64,000 nucleotides of DNA from Spirosoma endbachense (GCF_010233585.1 NZ_CP045997.1:7433270-7497269), one strand, 5' to 3'; positions 29,201 to 37,420 are shown, numbered from the stretch's first letter. Notes: generated by a model from the sequence alone, not told the origin. Made by a program: numbers and translations.

Positions 29201-30293
29201 GGTGACAATGGTCAACTGCCAGCTCATCGATGAAGCCAAGGGTGGCTATCAGGTCCAGTTTACACCCCAATACAGCGGTCAGAATGGGAATCCCATCAGC
29301 TTCTCGGTGGTCAACGAGATGCCCACCACAACAGCCCCGGCACCTTATTCGCTTAGGCTGTACAATGACAATCCGGTGATCACGCTGGTGGCTAATCAGG
29401 CGGGTAATCCAGAAGCGCGGTTTGCTTACAACTGGCTGGCTTCCTGTCAGACGGGCAATGATCCGAATAATCCACCCACGACGAATGGTATTGCCAACCA
29501 GACCATTCTGGTGGGTCAAGCTTATCAACTCCAGTTAACCAACTACTTCTCTGACCCCGATGGGCAATCGCTGACCTATTCCGCAACAGGCTTACCGAGT
29601 GGACTCTCGGTCAATGGCGGCTTGATCAGTGGCACGCCTTCCAGCACAGGCGTTAGCAGCGTTCAGGTTACCGCTCTGGATCCGGGTGGTTTGTCCGCCC
29701 AAACCAGCTTCCAACTCACGGTGAACCCCATGCCAACTTCGCCAGCGGGCTTTACGATTGTGGGTGTTTCGACGGTGAACTGTGAGGTGGTGAGCTCTGG
29801 CCAGCGACGGGTAACGTTTACGCCCCAGTATGGCGGGGTAGACAGCTCACCCATTAGTTTCTCGGTCATCAATGAGATGCCGGCTACCACTAATCCAGGG
29901 CCGTATAGTCTGAATCTGTACACGGATAATCCGAGTATTATCCTGACGGCTAAACAGGGGGCATCGGTAGCCAGCTATGTTTACAACTGGCTTTCGATCT
30001 GCACGGCACCTACCCGAGTGGGCGCAGCAGAAGTTGGTACTGGCTTACAAGTGCAGGTGTTGGGCAATCCGGTGGAGGGTAAATCTGTTGAGGTCGAGAT
30101 TCGTGGTGTGTCAGGCCAATCAGTGCAGTTAAACCTGACGGATCTTCAGGGTCGGGTCCTGCATCAGCAACGGCTTGATGAAGCGGATTCACTGGAGCGG
30201 GTGAGTGTGCCCATTGGTACGGGCAAGGGGCTCTTGCTCTTACAGGTCAATACGGCTACCGAGCACCAGCAAGTGAAGCTCCTGAAGCCATAG
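26220..30293 (+). CDS. giant T9SS-exported modular surface protein (FG-GAP/VCBS propeller, Ig-like)
   Basis: The 1357-residue protein has an N-terminal signal (residues 1-41, ending RLVAQ). Seven FG-GAP/VCBS repeats follow (43-380), of the form SDVNADGHVDIISANN...VSVLLG. DxNxDGxxD loops are calcium-binding in this family, and seven repeats make a complete propeller. Then come an Ig-like domain (383-465), bacterial Ig-like modules including TPANGGIFNDNTPECSGTAP and SSAGPSGSTITGPITLTLAF (466-744), PKD-like repeats, and two NPISFSVVNEMPTTT modules around a He_PIG domain (about 987-1264). A T9SS type A sorting domain (from 1268, ending QVKLLKP) closes it. From the Ig-like domain on, it closely parallels the protein at 4077-9218. 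Adhesin or matrix function is an inference. Confidence 0.85.
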   Translation: MSSFLPFVFPQWLAIYCRAQMFWLVYLLVGGLLIIPSRLVAQCFLPATNYGVGTEPRSVTVSDVNADGHVDIISANNTSNNVSVLLGKAEGGFASAINYPTGINPRSVVAGDVNGDGRPDLITANATSNTVSILLGDGAGGFASPVNFPVGSAPVSVAISDINADSHLDLITANYNSNTVSILLGDGAGSFATPMDYPIVDSPFSVWAADVYGDGKISIVTANGFSDNVSILPGVGDGSFRPAVNWAVGDGPSGVVVSNINGDLSPDIITANSSDNSVTVLRGQLGGVFSATSYPVGAVPFNMTVSDVNADGHLDIISANNFSDNVSVLLGNGAGSFAAAINYPVDDQPYFVVVSDLNADGRPDIITANAGSNNISVLYGSTPVVITQQPVSSSSVAAGANVRVQVGISGTTTSLQWYNQAGIVSGQTSATLTLNGVTVSQSGSYSLVATSACNSLTTNAFTLTVNNPPAAPSVITPANGGIFNDNTPECSGTAPANSTVLVYIDNVLSGTTTAGQTGNWSYSPATPLTDAPHTVHAIARLNGLDSPLSNTNSFQLDTSPPETSFSTTPPLITSSTSALFRFSNSEGGSTFQFSLDGSEYQQRSFSNQSYSGLVEGDHTFRVRAVDQAGNVDPTPATYTWTIDTTPPSVTISSSAGPSGSTITGPITLTLAFSEAVTGVETGDLSLTNATVTDLATLDNIRYTGSLTPTSPGALSVSVPSEVAQDAAGNLNNPSNTYSLNYQPGPSLSGFAPLSGTVCAGSPLTFTATVGNLTGAYSFTLTNGQDTPTTGSSSTGAFQQTLTASDSGSQSYTLTVSANGMNASATASVQVNALPVATLQNNGPLTCAQTSVTLTASGGGTYSFGGPTGPITGSGNSATVSQEGVYSVTVLSGSGCSAVASTTVTSNTAVAAPGLQASATSTSNQPVSVTATGCAGTVNWSPQGGGTGQANGTIYTFSQPGNYTLTATCSVGNCTSPQASPVSLQILPGGFAITKVTMVNCQLIDEAKGGYQVQFTPQYSGQNGNPISFSVVNEMPTTTAPAPYSLRLYNDNPVITLVANQAGNPEARFAYNWLASCQTGNDPNNPPTTNGIANQTILVGQAYQLQLTNYFSDPDGQSLTYSATGLPSGLSVNGGLISGTPSSTGVSSVQVTALDPGGLSAQTSFQLTVNPMPTSPAGFTIVGVSTVNCEVVSSGQRRVTFTPQYGGVDSSPISFSVINEMPATTNPGPYSLNLYTDNPSIILTAKQGASVASYVYNWLSICTAPTRVGAAEVGTGLQVQVLGNPVEGKSVEVEIRGVSGQSVQLNLTDLQGRVLHQQRLDEADSLERVSVPIGTGKGLLLLQVNTATEHQQVKLLKP

Positions 30294-30313
30294 TGTGTAT
30301 TCATTTACTATCG

Positions 30314-30348
30314 AAAAATGCCCGGCCAGCTTGTGACCGGGCATTTTT
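30314..30348. terminator. intrinsic terminator, usable in both directions
   Basis: A perfect 12-bp stem (30314-30325 with 30337-30348) has A and T runs at its two feet. It serves the giant gene that ends at 30293 and could also end the minus-strand gene at 30439. Confidence 0.9.
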
Positions 30349-30438
30349 ATTAGAGCCTACCCAATGGGCATTCATCCTGTAAAGTCAAAATGGAGCTTCT
30401 GCCTGAACGCCTATCTTTCCCTGTCCCTTCAGGATGTA

Positions 30439-30957
30439 TTACGCACCTGGCGCTGCCGAAGTGGGCGGGTTAGACTCAAAAATGCGGTTTAGCAACCGAC
30501 GTGCTTTAACGGCTTCAAAGGCGAAGCCACCCGTGAATAGCAGGTAGAGAAAAGCCATCACCTGAAAAGGTATTTTAAGGGCTTCATCGAAATGGCCAAT
30601 GGTCATGAAGCGATAGACAAATGAAACCAGAAAAAGAAGTGCACAGAAACACAACACAATGCCAATGATCAGTATAATCGGATGTAGACTCATAACGATA
30701 CGAATCTGTAAGCCCGTTTTAGTAGGTAGAAAATGACCATAAGTTGTGGGTAAAAATGAGTTTCTGTAGTGAATGATGCGCTCGATACAGAAGTCATTGT
30801 TCGAAACGATTCCTCTAAATTCCTGTGAGCTTGTATCCCAGGAGAAAAAAAACTGTCGTTGGGCCGACGAGACCTCGCTCGAAAGCCTGGTCAGCGCTTC
30901 CTGCTGACTTAAGGGAGTGTGGATTATAAATTTCCAGTAGGGGAAAAGTGGAATCAT
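30439..30957 (-). CDS. hypothetical two-helix membrane protein, 172 aa
   Basis: The product starts MIPLFPYWKFIIHTPLSQQE, with a soluble N-terminal region of about 90 residues (FFFSWDTSSQEFRGIVSNND, then basic GLQIRIVMSLH). Two membrane helices follow: PIILIIGIVLCFCALLFLVS and IPFQVMAFLYLLFTGGFAF, with an acid-containing linker. The C-terminus is KARRLLNRIFESNPP. The N-terminal pattern, F-x-I-x-T-x-L-S-x-x-E, recalls unnamed proteins also found in cyanobacteria. The function is unknown. ATG 30957 is chosen over an in-frame TTG at 30975. Confidence 0.65.
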   Translation of the reverse strand: MIPLFPYWKFIIHTPLSQQEALTRLSSEVSSAQRQFFFSWDTSSQEFRGIVSNNDFCIERIIHYRNSFLPTTYGHFLPTKTGLQIRIVMSLHPIILIIGIVLCFCALLFLVSFVYRFMTIGHFDEALKIPFQVMAFLYLLFTGGFAFEAVKARRLLNRIFESNPPTSAAPGA

Positions 30958-31132
30958 AGTTGTGTAAAAAAGCAATCAATGCGAGGCCGATTCGTAATTG
31001 CTTAGTCGTGATGGCTGACATCTTAAGAAACGCAAGGCTTTATTGTTCGAAAAGGTTATACAGATCGTTTGGCAGTTGCTCGCAATAGAAAGCAGCTAAC
31101 AAAGGCCCATTTTAAATGAAATAGAACCAGTT

Positions 31133-31265
31133 CTTTCGCTTCGAGCCGTGCCACCGCAGCCGCGGACGGTCGCAGCCGCGGACGGTCGCAACCGCGGACG
31201 GTCGCAACCGCGGATGGTGGTTTATTAATCGTCATCAGTAACCGTGGCACGGCTCGAAGCGAAAG
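31133..31265. repeat. 22-bp inverted repeat enclosing four 16-bp tandem repeats
   Basis: Arms 31133-31154 and 31244-31265 are perfect reverse complements (CTTTCGCTTCGAGCCGTGCC and two more bases). Directly after the left arm come four head-to-tail copies of a 16-mer at 31155-31218: CGCAGCCGCGGACGGT twice, CGCAACCGCGGACGGT, and CGCAACCGCGGATGGT. A 25-base AT-richer spacer precedes the right arm. The block is much richer in G+C than its surroundings. No gene covers it convincingly. It could be a dispersed repeat, a protein-binding array or a large RNA hairpin. Confidence 0.85.
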
Positions 31266-31346
31266 GTAGATGTGATTCCATTACCACTATCCACAACTTT
31301 TAGGCTTGTTTTTTGCTTTATCTATAAACAGTAAATAACAACGGAT

Positions 31347-31556
31347 ATGAAAAAGCAAAAAGCACAGAAAAAAAAGGCAGAACAATTTAGCCAACATTAT
31401 TCTGGCCCTGGTACAGCCAATAAGCACCGAGGAGCCGACTCAACTCCCAGAAATGGTATTCTCATGCACATTGACGAACTAAGAAACCGGCTCAAGAGGC
31501 TCCAGACAAGATTTGGTGTCGATCCCAGTTTACTCCCGGAGATTGTTCATGGATAA
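31347..31556 (+). CDS. small basic protein, 69 aa
   Basis: The product begins MKKQKAQKKKAEQFSQHYSG, strongly basic, and ends with a predicted helix HIDELRNRLKRLQTRFGVDP. It has no signal peptide or membrane span. The charge suggests contact with nucleic acid or ribosomes, but I do not recognise a family. The ATG is well placed and the frame ends in TAA. It starts 81 bases after the inverted-repeat block. Confidence 0.5.
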   Translation: MKKQKAQKKKAEQFSQHYSGPGTANKHRGADSTPRNGILMHIDELRNRLKRLQTRFGVDPSLLPEIVHG

Positions 31557-31571
31557 CTTCAGAAATATAAA

Positions 31572-31600
31572 AGGGGCTTGATCGTATAGATCAGGCCCCT
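31572..31600 (-). terminator. terminator for the lipoprotein gene at 31690
   Basis: AGGGGCTTGATC pairs with GATCAGGCCCCT over 12 bp with one G-T wobble. Read on the minus strand it is followed by TTTTATATTT, so it fits the minus-strand gene ending at 31690. It lies 16 bases past the stop of the small plus-strand gene. Confidence 0.7.
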
Positions 31601-31689
31601 CAACGTAAAAAGACTGGGTAATTAACCCGGTGAATTAAATCGAAGTAAGCATTTGTGGGCCAGGCTGTTTGTCGCCCGGAAGAGATTCC

Positions 31690-32085
31690 TTATTTTTTTG
31701 CCGATATTGAAAAACTACTATTGATATCGGAATAACTCAACGAAAAATTAGTGCCGTCAATTGATCCGATTCGCGTCCCGCTTTCTACGATATCATACGA
31801 AGACCCACTTGACTTACTGATGGATACTATTCCTCCATCAACATTAGAGGTCTGTCCATTATTGGTAATGGAAAACGATATCGCTAGTTGATTATCACTG
31901 TCTTTCGTCACATTTACCCGGCCACTAACACCTGACCTCGGAATCAAGGTTACACCATCATTTACAAAATTGGTAATTTGATAGGTACCGGCCAGGTCCG
32001 GTTCAGGGTCTTTCTTGCCAATTTTTTCAGGCAGACAGGCGATCACTAGCCACAATAAGCAAAGGGCAATCCAAACGTTTTTCAT
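31690..32085 (-). CDS. hypothetical lipoprotein, 131 aa
   Basis: The signal ends in LWLVIACLPEK, a lipobox with Cys17, so the product should be lipid-anchored. The mature part reads DLAGTYQITNFVNDGVTLIP, VNVTKDSDNQLAISFSITNN and SIDGTNFSLSYSDIN, a beta-rich lipocalin-like pattern common to small Bacteroidota lipoproteins. The function is unknown. It is followed by a terminator at 31572-31600 and preceded, 66 bases upstream, by the DUF4190-like gene in the same direction. Confidence 0.6.
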   Translation of the reverse strand: MKNVWIALCLLWLVIACLPEKIGKKDPEPDLAGTYQITNFVNDGVTLIPRSGVSGRVNVTKDSDNQLAISFSITNNGQTSNVDGGIVSISKSSGSSYDIVESGTRIGSIDGTNFSLSYSDINSSFSISAKK

Positions 32086-32151
32086 GTGCTGGATGGTTAA
32101 TGGATTAAGTTAATTCCGTATCTGGATCAGACCAGATAGCAACTAATGCGC

Positions 32152-33012
32152 CTATAGAAGCATATATAGCAGGATAACACCGGCCGCTACGATACCCGCA
32201 ATCATTCCGCCGAGCGCTAATCCTTTCCCTTTAAACCGGGCTGGTTCTTTGCGAATGCGCGTTAAACTGAGCGCACCAAACACAATGGCTGCTGCTCCTA
32301 ACAAAAAAGCACCGTAGCCCGTCAGAATGGCGAGTCCCCCGGTTGCAATGGCCACAATAGCGAAGGGGTCCGTTTTTGGGCCGTCATTCTGGGAGTTAGT
32401 GGGGCTGTCGTAAGAGGCCCGACTTCCTCCTGATGAGCTGGTATTGTATGAATTAGCGTTTGTACTGAAGCGTTCGACATCGCCATTGGTATATTTTATA
32501 CTCAGCACATCGCGTTTGGAAATGGTATAATCAGGACCATCCGGCCGATCACATTTCTTGTATTTAATCTCATTGACCCCTATTTCCTTGATCCTGGCCT
32601 CAATGACATCGCCACTGCGCAGTACAATCTGGTCGCACTGGGGCGGCACGGTTTTGTTGCGGTGCGGCTGCTTACGTTGACCCTGGGAAGGAGTCTGGTC
32701 GACTGCGGTTACGTCTGGATGTGAAAACGTGTTGTCTGCTGGTTGTTCCCAGATGGGTTTTGTAGAAACAGGAACTTCCTCTTTCAACGAAGCCGTTATC
32801 TGAGGCTCAACGGGTGGGTTTACCGTGGAATTAGTGACTGCTATCCGCTGATGGGGTACGCGGGGTGTCGGCGTGAAATAGGCATAAGGGGCGCGCTGGC
32901 AGGATGAAAAGCTACCCAGTGCAGTAAGTGCTATTAGAAGAACGCTTAGCTTATACAGGGATGAAATCCTAACTGGTAGCGATGTAGCCCTTGTTAGAAA
33001 GAGTGTTTTCAT
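32152..33012 (-). CDS. lipoprotein-like membrane protein with C-terminal DUF4190-type helices
   Basis: The 286-residue product starts MKTLFLTRATSL and has a lipobox-like segment (LGSFSSCQRAPY). A proline-rich linker leads to a beta module, CDQIVLRSGDVIEARIKEIG...EIKYKKCDRPDGPDY, typical of Bacteroidota proteins with DUF4190. The C-terminus has two helices, FAIVAIATGGLAILTGYGAF plus LGAAAIVFGALSL, and GLALGGMIAGIVAAGVILLY. The function is unknown. The start at 33012 is preferred over TTG 33087, because a TAGTTTTG promoter element lies between them. Whether the N-terminal Cys is lipidated is uncertain. Confidence 0.65.
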   Translation of the reverse strand: MKTLFLTRATSLPVRISSLYKLSVLLIALTALGSFSSCQRAPYAYFTPTPRVPHQRIAVTNSTVNPPVEPQITASLKEEVPVSTKPIWEQPADNTFSHPDVTAVDQTPSQGQRKQPHRNKTVPPQCDQIVLRSGDVIEARIKEIGVNEIKYKKCDRPDGPDYTISKRDVLSIKYTNGDVERFSTNANSYNTSSSGGSRASYDSPTNSQNDGPKTDPFAIVAIATGGLAILTGYGAFLLGAAAIVFGALSLTRIRKEPARFKGKGLALGGMIAGIVAAGVILLYMLL

Positions 33013-33056
33013 AACCGATGGAAGTTTTTTGGAGTGATTAGCGTCAATCACCAGGG

Positions 33057-33088
33057 CAAAACTATCGGCCAGCTCCAGGGCTAACAAT
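33057..33088 (-). promoter_or_regulatory. Bacteroidota-type promoter, ATTG-N20-TAGTTTTG
   Basis: On the minus strand, TAGTTTTG (33064-33057) matches the -7 consensus TAnnTTTG, with ATTG (33088-33085) 20 bases upstream in the -33 position. Transcription would start near 33050, about 38 bases before ATG 33012 and downstream of the TTG at 33087. It therefore supports the shorter gene. Confidence 0.6.
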
Positions 33089-33179
33089 ACTGCATTTGTA
33101 TGATTTTTTAGAGCGAACCGCTGATAGAACGAAGCCGAATTATCACGTTTACTGCGGGATATTGACGTGCACTCGCTCT

Positions 33180-33815
33180 TTATCTTTGCCTTAGGTGCCT
33201 GTTAACGGTATCTGCCTGAGATTGTAACTGAAGCTTCTGGTAGATCGTGAAAATGTGTTTCCGCACCATTGGTGAGCTAATGAAAAGGGCATTCGCTACT
33301 TCTTTATGGCTGTAACCCTTCGATAGGCGATCCAGGATTTCACGCTCACGGGGCGTCAGTACGTCCGGTGTGTTGGGCGTGATCGTGTTGCCGGAAAACG
33401 AATCGGCGGTTTTTCGGGCAATAGTACTGCTCATGGGTGCCCCGCCTTCGTCCAGTTCGATGATGGCGTCGAGAAGTTTGTGAAGAGGACTCCGTTTGAG
33501 AATATATGAGTTAGCCCCTGCTTTAAGCGCGTCAAAAACAGTTTCGTCTTCGTCATACATGGTGCACATCATAACCCGGATGTTCGGGCACAGGTCTTTC
33601 AGCTTCTGAACGCAGTCGATACCATTCATGCCCGGCAGGTCAATATCCATCAGGACAACGTCGACACAATGGGGCGGTAAATAGGCGAGTGCCGACTCCG
33701 CATCCTCGAATGTAGCCTGAACCCTAAAGCCTTCCGCCCCATCGACCAAAATAGCTAATGACTGTCGTATCGGCTCATTACCATCTACGATAGCCACAGT
33801 AATGGGTATTTTCAT
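33180..33815 (-). CDS. NarL/FixJ-type response regulator
   Basis: The 211-residue regulator has a receiver domain (1-120) with Asp57 as phosphoacceptor in LMDIDLPGMNG. The acidic pocket usually seen near residues 11-12 is VDGNE here. A LuxR-type helix-turn-helix follows (LTPREREILDRLSKGYSHKE, about 145-205). The ATG at 33815 (MKIPITVAIVDG) is the first that gives a normal receiver start; a GTG at 33950 would add 45 basic residues overlapping the kinase gene. It follows the TPR kinase gene by 70 bases in the same direction, and the pair should be partners. Confidence 0.92.
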   Translation of the reverse strand: MKIPITVAIVDGNEPIRQSLAILVDGAEGFRVQATFEDAESALAYLPPHCVDVVLMDIDLPGMNGIDCVQKLKDLCPNIRVMMCTMYDEDETVFDALKAGANSYILKRSPLHKLLDAIIELDEGGAPMSSTIARKTADSFSGNTITPNTPDVLTPREREILDRLSKGYSHKEVANALFISSPMVRKHIFTIYQKLQLQSQADTVNRHLRQR

Positions 33816-33885
33816 CCGGCAATAATGGCCCTTTTCCCGCGTCGATGAAATACTGCATTTGTAGTATTTTGTCGGCCTTCTCCGG

Positions 33886-35814
33886 TCAGTATGGGTACAT
33901 GATTTGTACGCACGTACCCTCCGGCGAAGACTTAATCGCGAAACTACCACCCGATTCGCTCATTCGATTTTTCATATTCCCCAGCCCGTTTCTGAATCGG
34001 GTACGCTCGTTCTGAACAAACCCCTGCCCATTGTCGATTACCTCAATGACTAACTGATCCGCTTCTGGCCGAATAATGAGCGATACCTGGGTAGCCTGCG
34101 CATGTTTGACTACGTTATTAAGGGCTTCCTTAACGGTCAAAAATATATTTCGACGATCTCCTCCCCGTATGATAATCTCCTGAGGTGATTCGTTAACCTG
34201 TGCCTGTAGCAGCAAATTCGTGTTGTCGAAAAACTCACTGGCATAAGACCGAATATAAGCGATCAAGCCATTGAGGTTATCGTTTTTGGTGTTTAACGAC
34301 CAGATGATCTCATTCATGGACGTGACCATATCAGATGAGATGCTCGAAATTTTCTCTATTTCGGGCGTGGTGTTGGGGCCCATTCGGGTTTTAATTACTT
34401 CACTCAGTAACCCAATGGCCGTGAGAGATGCCCCCAGATCATCGTGCATTTCTTTGGAAATCCGGAGTCGTTCTTTCTGCTGGCCCTGCAACTCTGATTG
34501 CGCCACAGCCAGGGCATGAGCGCGTTCGGCCGCCAGCAGGGCATTGGCAGCTGTGCGCTGACGCTGACGAAAGTAGAGATAGGCAAATCCCAGAACAATT
34601 ACGACTACGATCCCGGCCAAAGCCGCAATTAATAGCCATAAGTTCTGGCGTTGCCTTGCCTGCTCTAACTGGTCGATCCGGCGCTGTTTCTCGGCTAGCT
34701 TCTGCTTAGCTTCTGCCTGACGAAGTTTTAGTTCATAGTTTTCCAACAGCTCTTTAGCCTCAATCGACGAGAGCGAATCCTTTGTTTGCATGTACTTATC
34801 ATACCAGGGAATCGCGCCTTTATAGTCACCCAACCCCATACTGGTATTGGCATATTCGCGGTAAATATTTCGAAATTCGGATAGGCCCACCTTGTGTTGC
34901 TTTGCCAACCCATAGGCTTTGTCGAGCAACGGCCTTGCCAGACTAAATTGCTTCATCTCGTTGTAGGTCTCTGCTTTTCCGGCTAATAAATGCAGCTCCT
35001 GAAGGGGGTTGTCCAGCTTACGATTCATCTGCAGTGCCCGCTGATAGTAGTAAAGTGATGAATCGAAGTGGGCTTGTTCTTTGTGCAGATTCGCCATGTT
35101 TCCGTACAGGCTTATCAAAAAATGCATGTCCCTGGTTGGATCGAGCAACGCCTTCGATTTCCGAAAGTAGACCAACGCCATATTCAGCTGGTTTTGTTTC
35201 ATGTAAACGGTTGCCATGCTATGATAATCCAATGCCAGGTCCAGGTCGCTACTTTTTGCTATTAAATCGTACTTGAGTGCGCGACCGAAATAGTCTAATG
35301 CCTGCGGATAGAGCCTCTCACTTTCGTAAATAAGCCCTAGATTTTGGTAAAGAACCGATGCTTTCCGGCGGTTCTTATGGGCCAGCATGAACGGAGCCGC
35401 CTTTTCGAAGAACTTAATCGCTTCTTTGTTCCTGCCCTGGGATTTAGCCGACTGCGCCAGGGCAAAGTAGCATGTACTACGATACTGCTCAGACGTATCC
35501 CGTAACGCTTTTTTTAGCGCATCCCCGGCCAGTTTATAGGATTCATCATGGCGTCCTAGTAAGTCGAGCAGGTAGGCTATCAATCGAATACTTTCAAAAT
35601 ACCCCTTTGTGTACCCGATCTTATTCGCAAATACAGAAGCCTTCTGGTAATCGCGGAGGGCCACGGCGGGTTGCTGCAACTCAATCGCTTCTGCTTTTTT
35701 TAACAGAGCCATGATGTAGCTGGTATCGGAAGGGTTGGGCACCGACTGACCGAAACTAGTTACATGATCTAGAGTCAGGAAAAGGCTTACGATCAGAAGA
35801 CATTTGACCAACAT
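33886..35814 (-). CDS. TPR-containing membrane sensor histidine kinase (HisKA_3 type)
   Basis: The 642-residue protein has a signal peptide (LDHVTSFGQ), then about six tetratricopeptide repeats in the periplasm (residues 40-350, such as ASVLYQNLGLIYESERLYPQ and ALDYFGRALKY). A coiled coil and one membrane helix follow (LWLLIAALAGIVVVIVLGFA, about 395-415). The kinase core has the HisKA_3 box ISKEMHDDLGASL with His457, and an HATPase domain with VIDNGQGF and GLGNMKNRM. It should phosphorylate the regulator encoded 70 bases downstream. The input is unknown; TPRs suggest protein contact. A TATATTTG promoter element lies 31 bases before the start. Confidence 0.92.
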   Translation of the reverse strand: MLVKCLLIVSLFLTLDHVTSFGQSVPNPSDTSYIMALLKKAEAIELQQPAVALRDYQKASVFANKIGYTKGYFESIRLIAYLLDLLGRHDESYKLAGDALKKALRDTSEQYRSTCYFALAQSAKSQGRNKEAIKFFEKAAPFMLAHKNRRKASVLYQNLGLIYESERLYPQALDYFGRALKYDLIAKSSDLDLALDYHSMATVYMKQNQLNMALVYFRKSKALLDPTRDMHFLISLYGNMANLHKEQAHFDSSLYYYQRALQMNRKLDNPLQELHLLAGKAETYNEMKQFSLARPLLDKAYGLAKQHKVGLSEFRNIYREYANTSMGLGDYKGAIPWYDKYMQTKDSLSSIEAKELLENYELKLRQAEAKQKLAEKQRRIDQLEQARQRQNLWLLIAALAGIVVVIVLGFAYLYFRQRQRTAANALLAAERAHALAVAQSELQGQQKERLRISKEMHDDLGASLTAIGLLSEVIKTRMGPNTTPEIEKISSISSDMVTSMNEIIWSLNTKNDNLNGLIAYIRSYASEFFDNTNLLLQAQVNESPQEIIIRGGDRRNIFLTVKEALNNVVKHAQATQVSLIIRPEADQLVIEVIDNGQGFVQNERTRFRNGLGNMKNRMSESGGSFAIKSSPEGTCVQIMYPY

Positions 35815-35844
35815 ACGTATGGTTATTCAGCTAACATTGGATTG

Positions 35845-35852
35845 CAAATATA
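35845..35852 (-). promoter_or_regulatory. -7 promoter element TATATTTG before the TPR kinase gene
   Basis: The perfect TAnnTTTG match on the minus strand lies 31 bases upstream of ATG 35814. No clear TTTG is seen at the -33 position. It would drive the kinase-regulator pair. Confidence 0.5.
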
Positions 35853-36156
35853 GAAGGCAGGTTGTTTACTGGGGTAAGCTGAAGCGGCTAAAGTCCGGGC
35901 TAACTATCGCTGACATCGCCAGCTTCCAGAGGTAGTAAAAATGGAAAATCTGTTAAAGAAGCAGTAAACTCATTCGTTGTTCTCCCGGCTATTGTTCGGG
36001 CATAAAAACGGTTCGATACGAACAGCCCTGTTTTAATCGGGATATTATTAAGCTGTTATGGCTGTTATACAACACTGCCAAGGTCCAAATCTATGGGGCA
36101 TACTCCGGGAACAACTTCACCAACAAGACCAATAGCAGCATGACCACTAAAAACAA

Positions 36157-37368
36157 ATGCTTAGTTTTACGTTGATGGATGCCCGTTCGTATCGATATCA
36201 CCTTCCTCCCAAAGCAATAAAGTCCGATTGTCCTGCCTGTGGGCCCAGGCATCGTCGGACGCTGAGCCGTTATGTCGATCGGTTAACTGGTGAACCCTTG
36301 CCCGATATCTACGGACGATGCGATCGGGAAACCAACTGTGGTTATCATTTGAATCCCTACCACAAAGAAGCTTCCGGGCTGTCCTATTTTGAGCAGATGA
36401 AGGCCCGGAATAGTCTTAGCCCGTTACCAAAAATATGGTTTAAGCAGGCGGCTAAAAAGAAGTTTGAGGGCGAATCGAAGCAGAACATTGTTACCTGGCT
36501 TATTCAGCAACAGGGCGCTACCCTTGACCAGGCCGAACGAGTGGCGGCCTTCCTGTTCGATCAACCCGAAACACGCCCCATACCGCAGGTAACTTCTCAA
36601 ACTCAACTCTGTACCATTCCTGAAGAGGTATTGGAGCAATCATTAACGAAGTACGAACGAAATCAGTTTGCCTGGCTTCTGCGTCGTCATTTTGGAGACC
36701 AGGTAGCTGATGATCTACTAAAACGGTTCAAGATTGGTACGTCATCCCGTTGGCCGGGAGCCTGTGTGTTCTGGTTCATTGATGAGCTAAACCGCATACG
36801 CGGGGGGCAGATCAAGCTCTTTGATGAAACGTTTCATACCGTCAAATATGTCATCAAAGAGGGCGAGAAACGCAGCCGAACGAGTTGGGTTCATTCGGCC
36901 TATGCCCGGCGCTGCGATCGGCAGAACCAGCCTTACCCGGCCTGGCTGACGGCTTATCTGGATGAGCGGAACCAGGTGCAGAAGTCGCCCTGTCTGTTTG
37001 GCTTACCGCAATTGCTGACAGCGCCCCTTCATCAGCCGGTAGCGATTGTCGAGGCACCCAAAACGGCTGTAATCTGTACACCGTATTTCCCCGGCTTTAT
37101 CTGGCTGGCTGTTGGCGCGTTGTCCTATCTTAATGCGGAACGGCTGGCGCCCCTACGAGACCGAAAAATAGAATTATTTCCTGACCTCTCGCCAGACGGG
37201 AGTGCCTTTGAGCGTTGGAACCGGGTCGCGGGTGAACTTTTGGCTCAGGGCTTTCACATCACGGTATCCACTTATCTGGAAGACAATGCTACTGATGATG
37301 AAAAAATGGCTGGGGCTGACCTGGCGGATTTCCTGCTCGAACCGTGGCAGGGCGATACCCCTAACTGA
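36157..37368 (+). CDS. DUF6371 primase-like protein
   Basis: The 403-residue protein has an N-terminal zinc-binding region: CPACGPRHRRTLSRYVD with Cys28 and Cys31, then YGRCDRETNCGYHLNPY. That is the CHC2-like finger arrangement of DUF6371 proteins. The C-terminal half has a Toprim-like pattern: QPVAIVEAPKTAVICTPYFP, with the conserved Glu, and ELFPDLSPDGSAFERWN, with the DxD-type acids. Such proteins occur in Bacteroidota plasmids, phages and integrated elements. They probably bind DNA and make primers, though the activity is not proven here. No phage or transfer genes surround it. An ATG at 36175 is a second possible start. The 342 bases upstream hold the divergent kinase promoter. Confidence 0.75.
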   Translation: MLSFTLMDARSYRYHLPPKAIKSDCPACGPRHRRTLSRYVDRLTGEPLPDIYGRCDRETNCGYHLNPYHKEASGLSYFEQMKARNSLSPLPKIWFKQAAKKKFEGESKQNIVTWLIQQQGATLDQAERVAAFLFDQPETRPIPQVTSQTQLCTIPEEVLEQSLTKYERNQFAWLLRRHFGDQVADDLLKRFKIGTSSRWPGACVFWFIDELNRIRGGQIKLFDETFHTVKYVIKEGEKRSRTSWVHSAYARRCDRQNQPYPAWLTAYLDERNQVQKSPCLFGLPQLLTAPLHQPVAIVEAPKTAVICTPYFPGFIWLAVGALSYLNAERLAPLRDRKIELFPDLSPDGSAFERWNRVAGELLAQGFHITVSTYLEDNATDDEKMAGADLADFLLEPWQGDTPN

Positions 37369-37389
37369 ATTCTTGTCGCAGAAATAAAA

Positions 37390-37420
37390 ATCCCTGTCCA
37401 GCCAGTAGCCGAACAGGGAT
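37390..37420. terminator. hairpin terminator after the DUF6371 gene
   Basis: ATCCCTGT (37390-37397) pairs with ACAGGGAT (37413-37420). The T run lies at the minus-strand foot, so it would be best as a minus-strand terminator, but it is only 22 bases past the plus-strand gene. Confidence 0.5.

Noticed and set aside
31056..31250. 64-codon minus-strand frame over the repeat block
   Set aside because: It follows the tandem repeats and one arm of the inverted repeat, with no sign of a separate gene.
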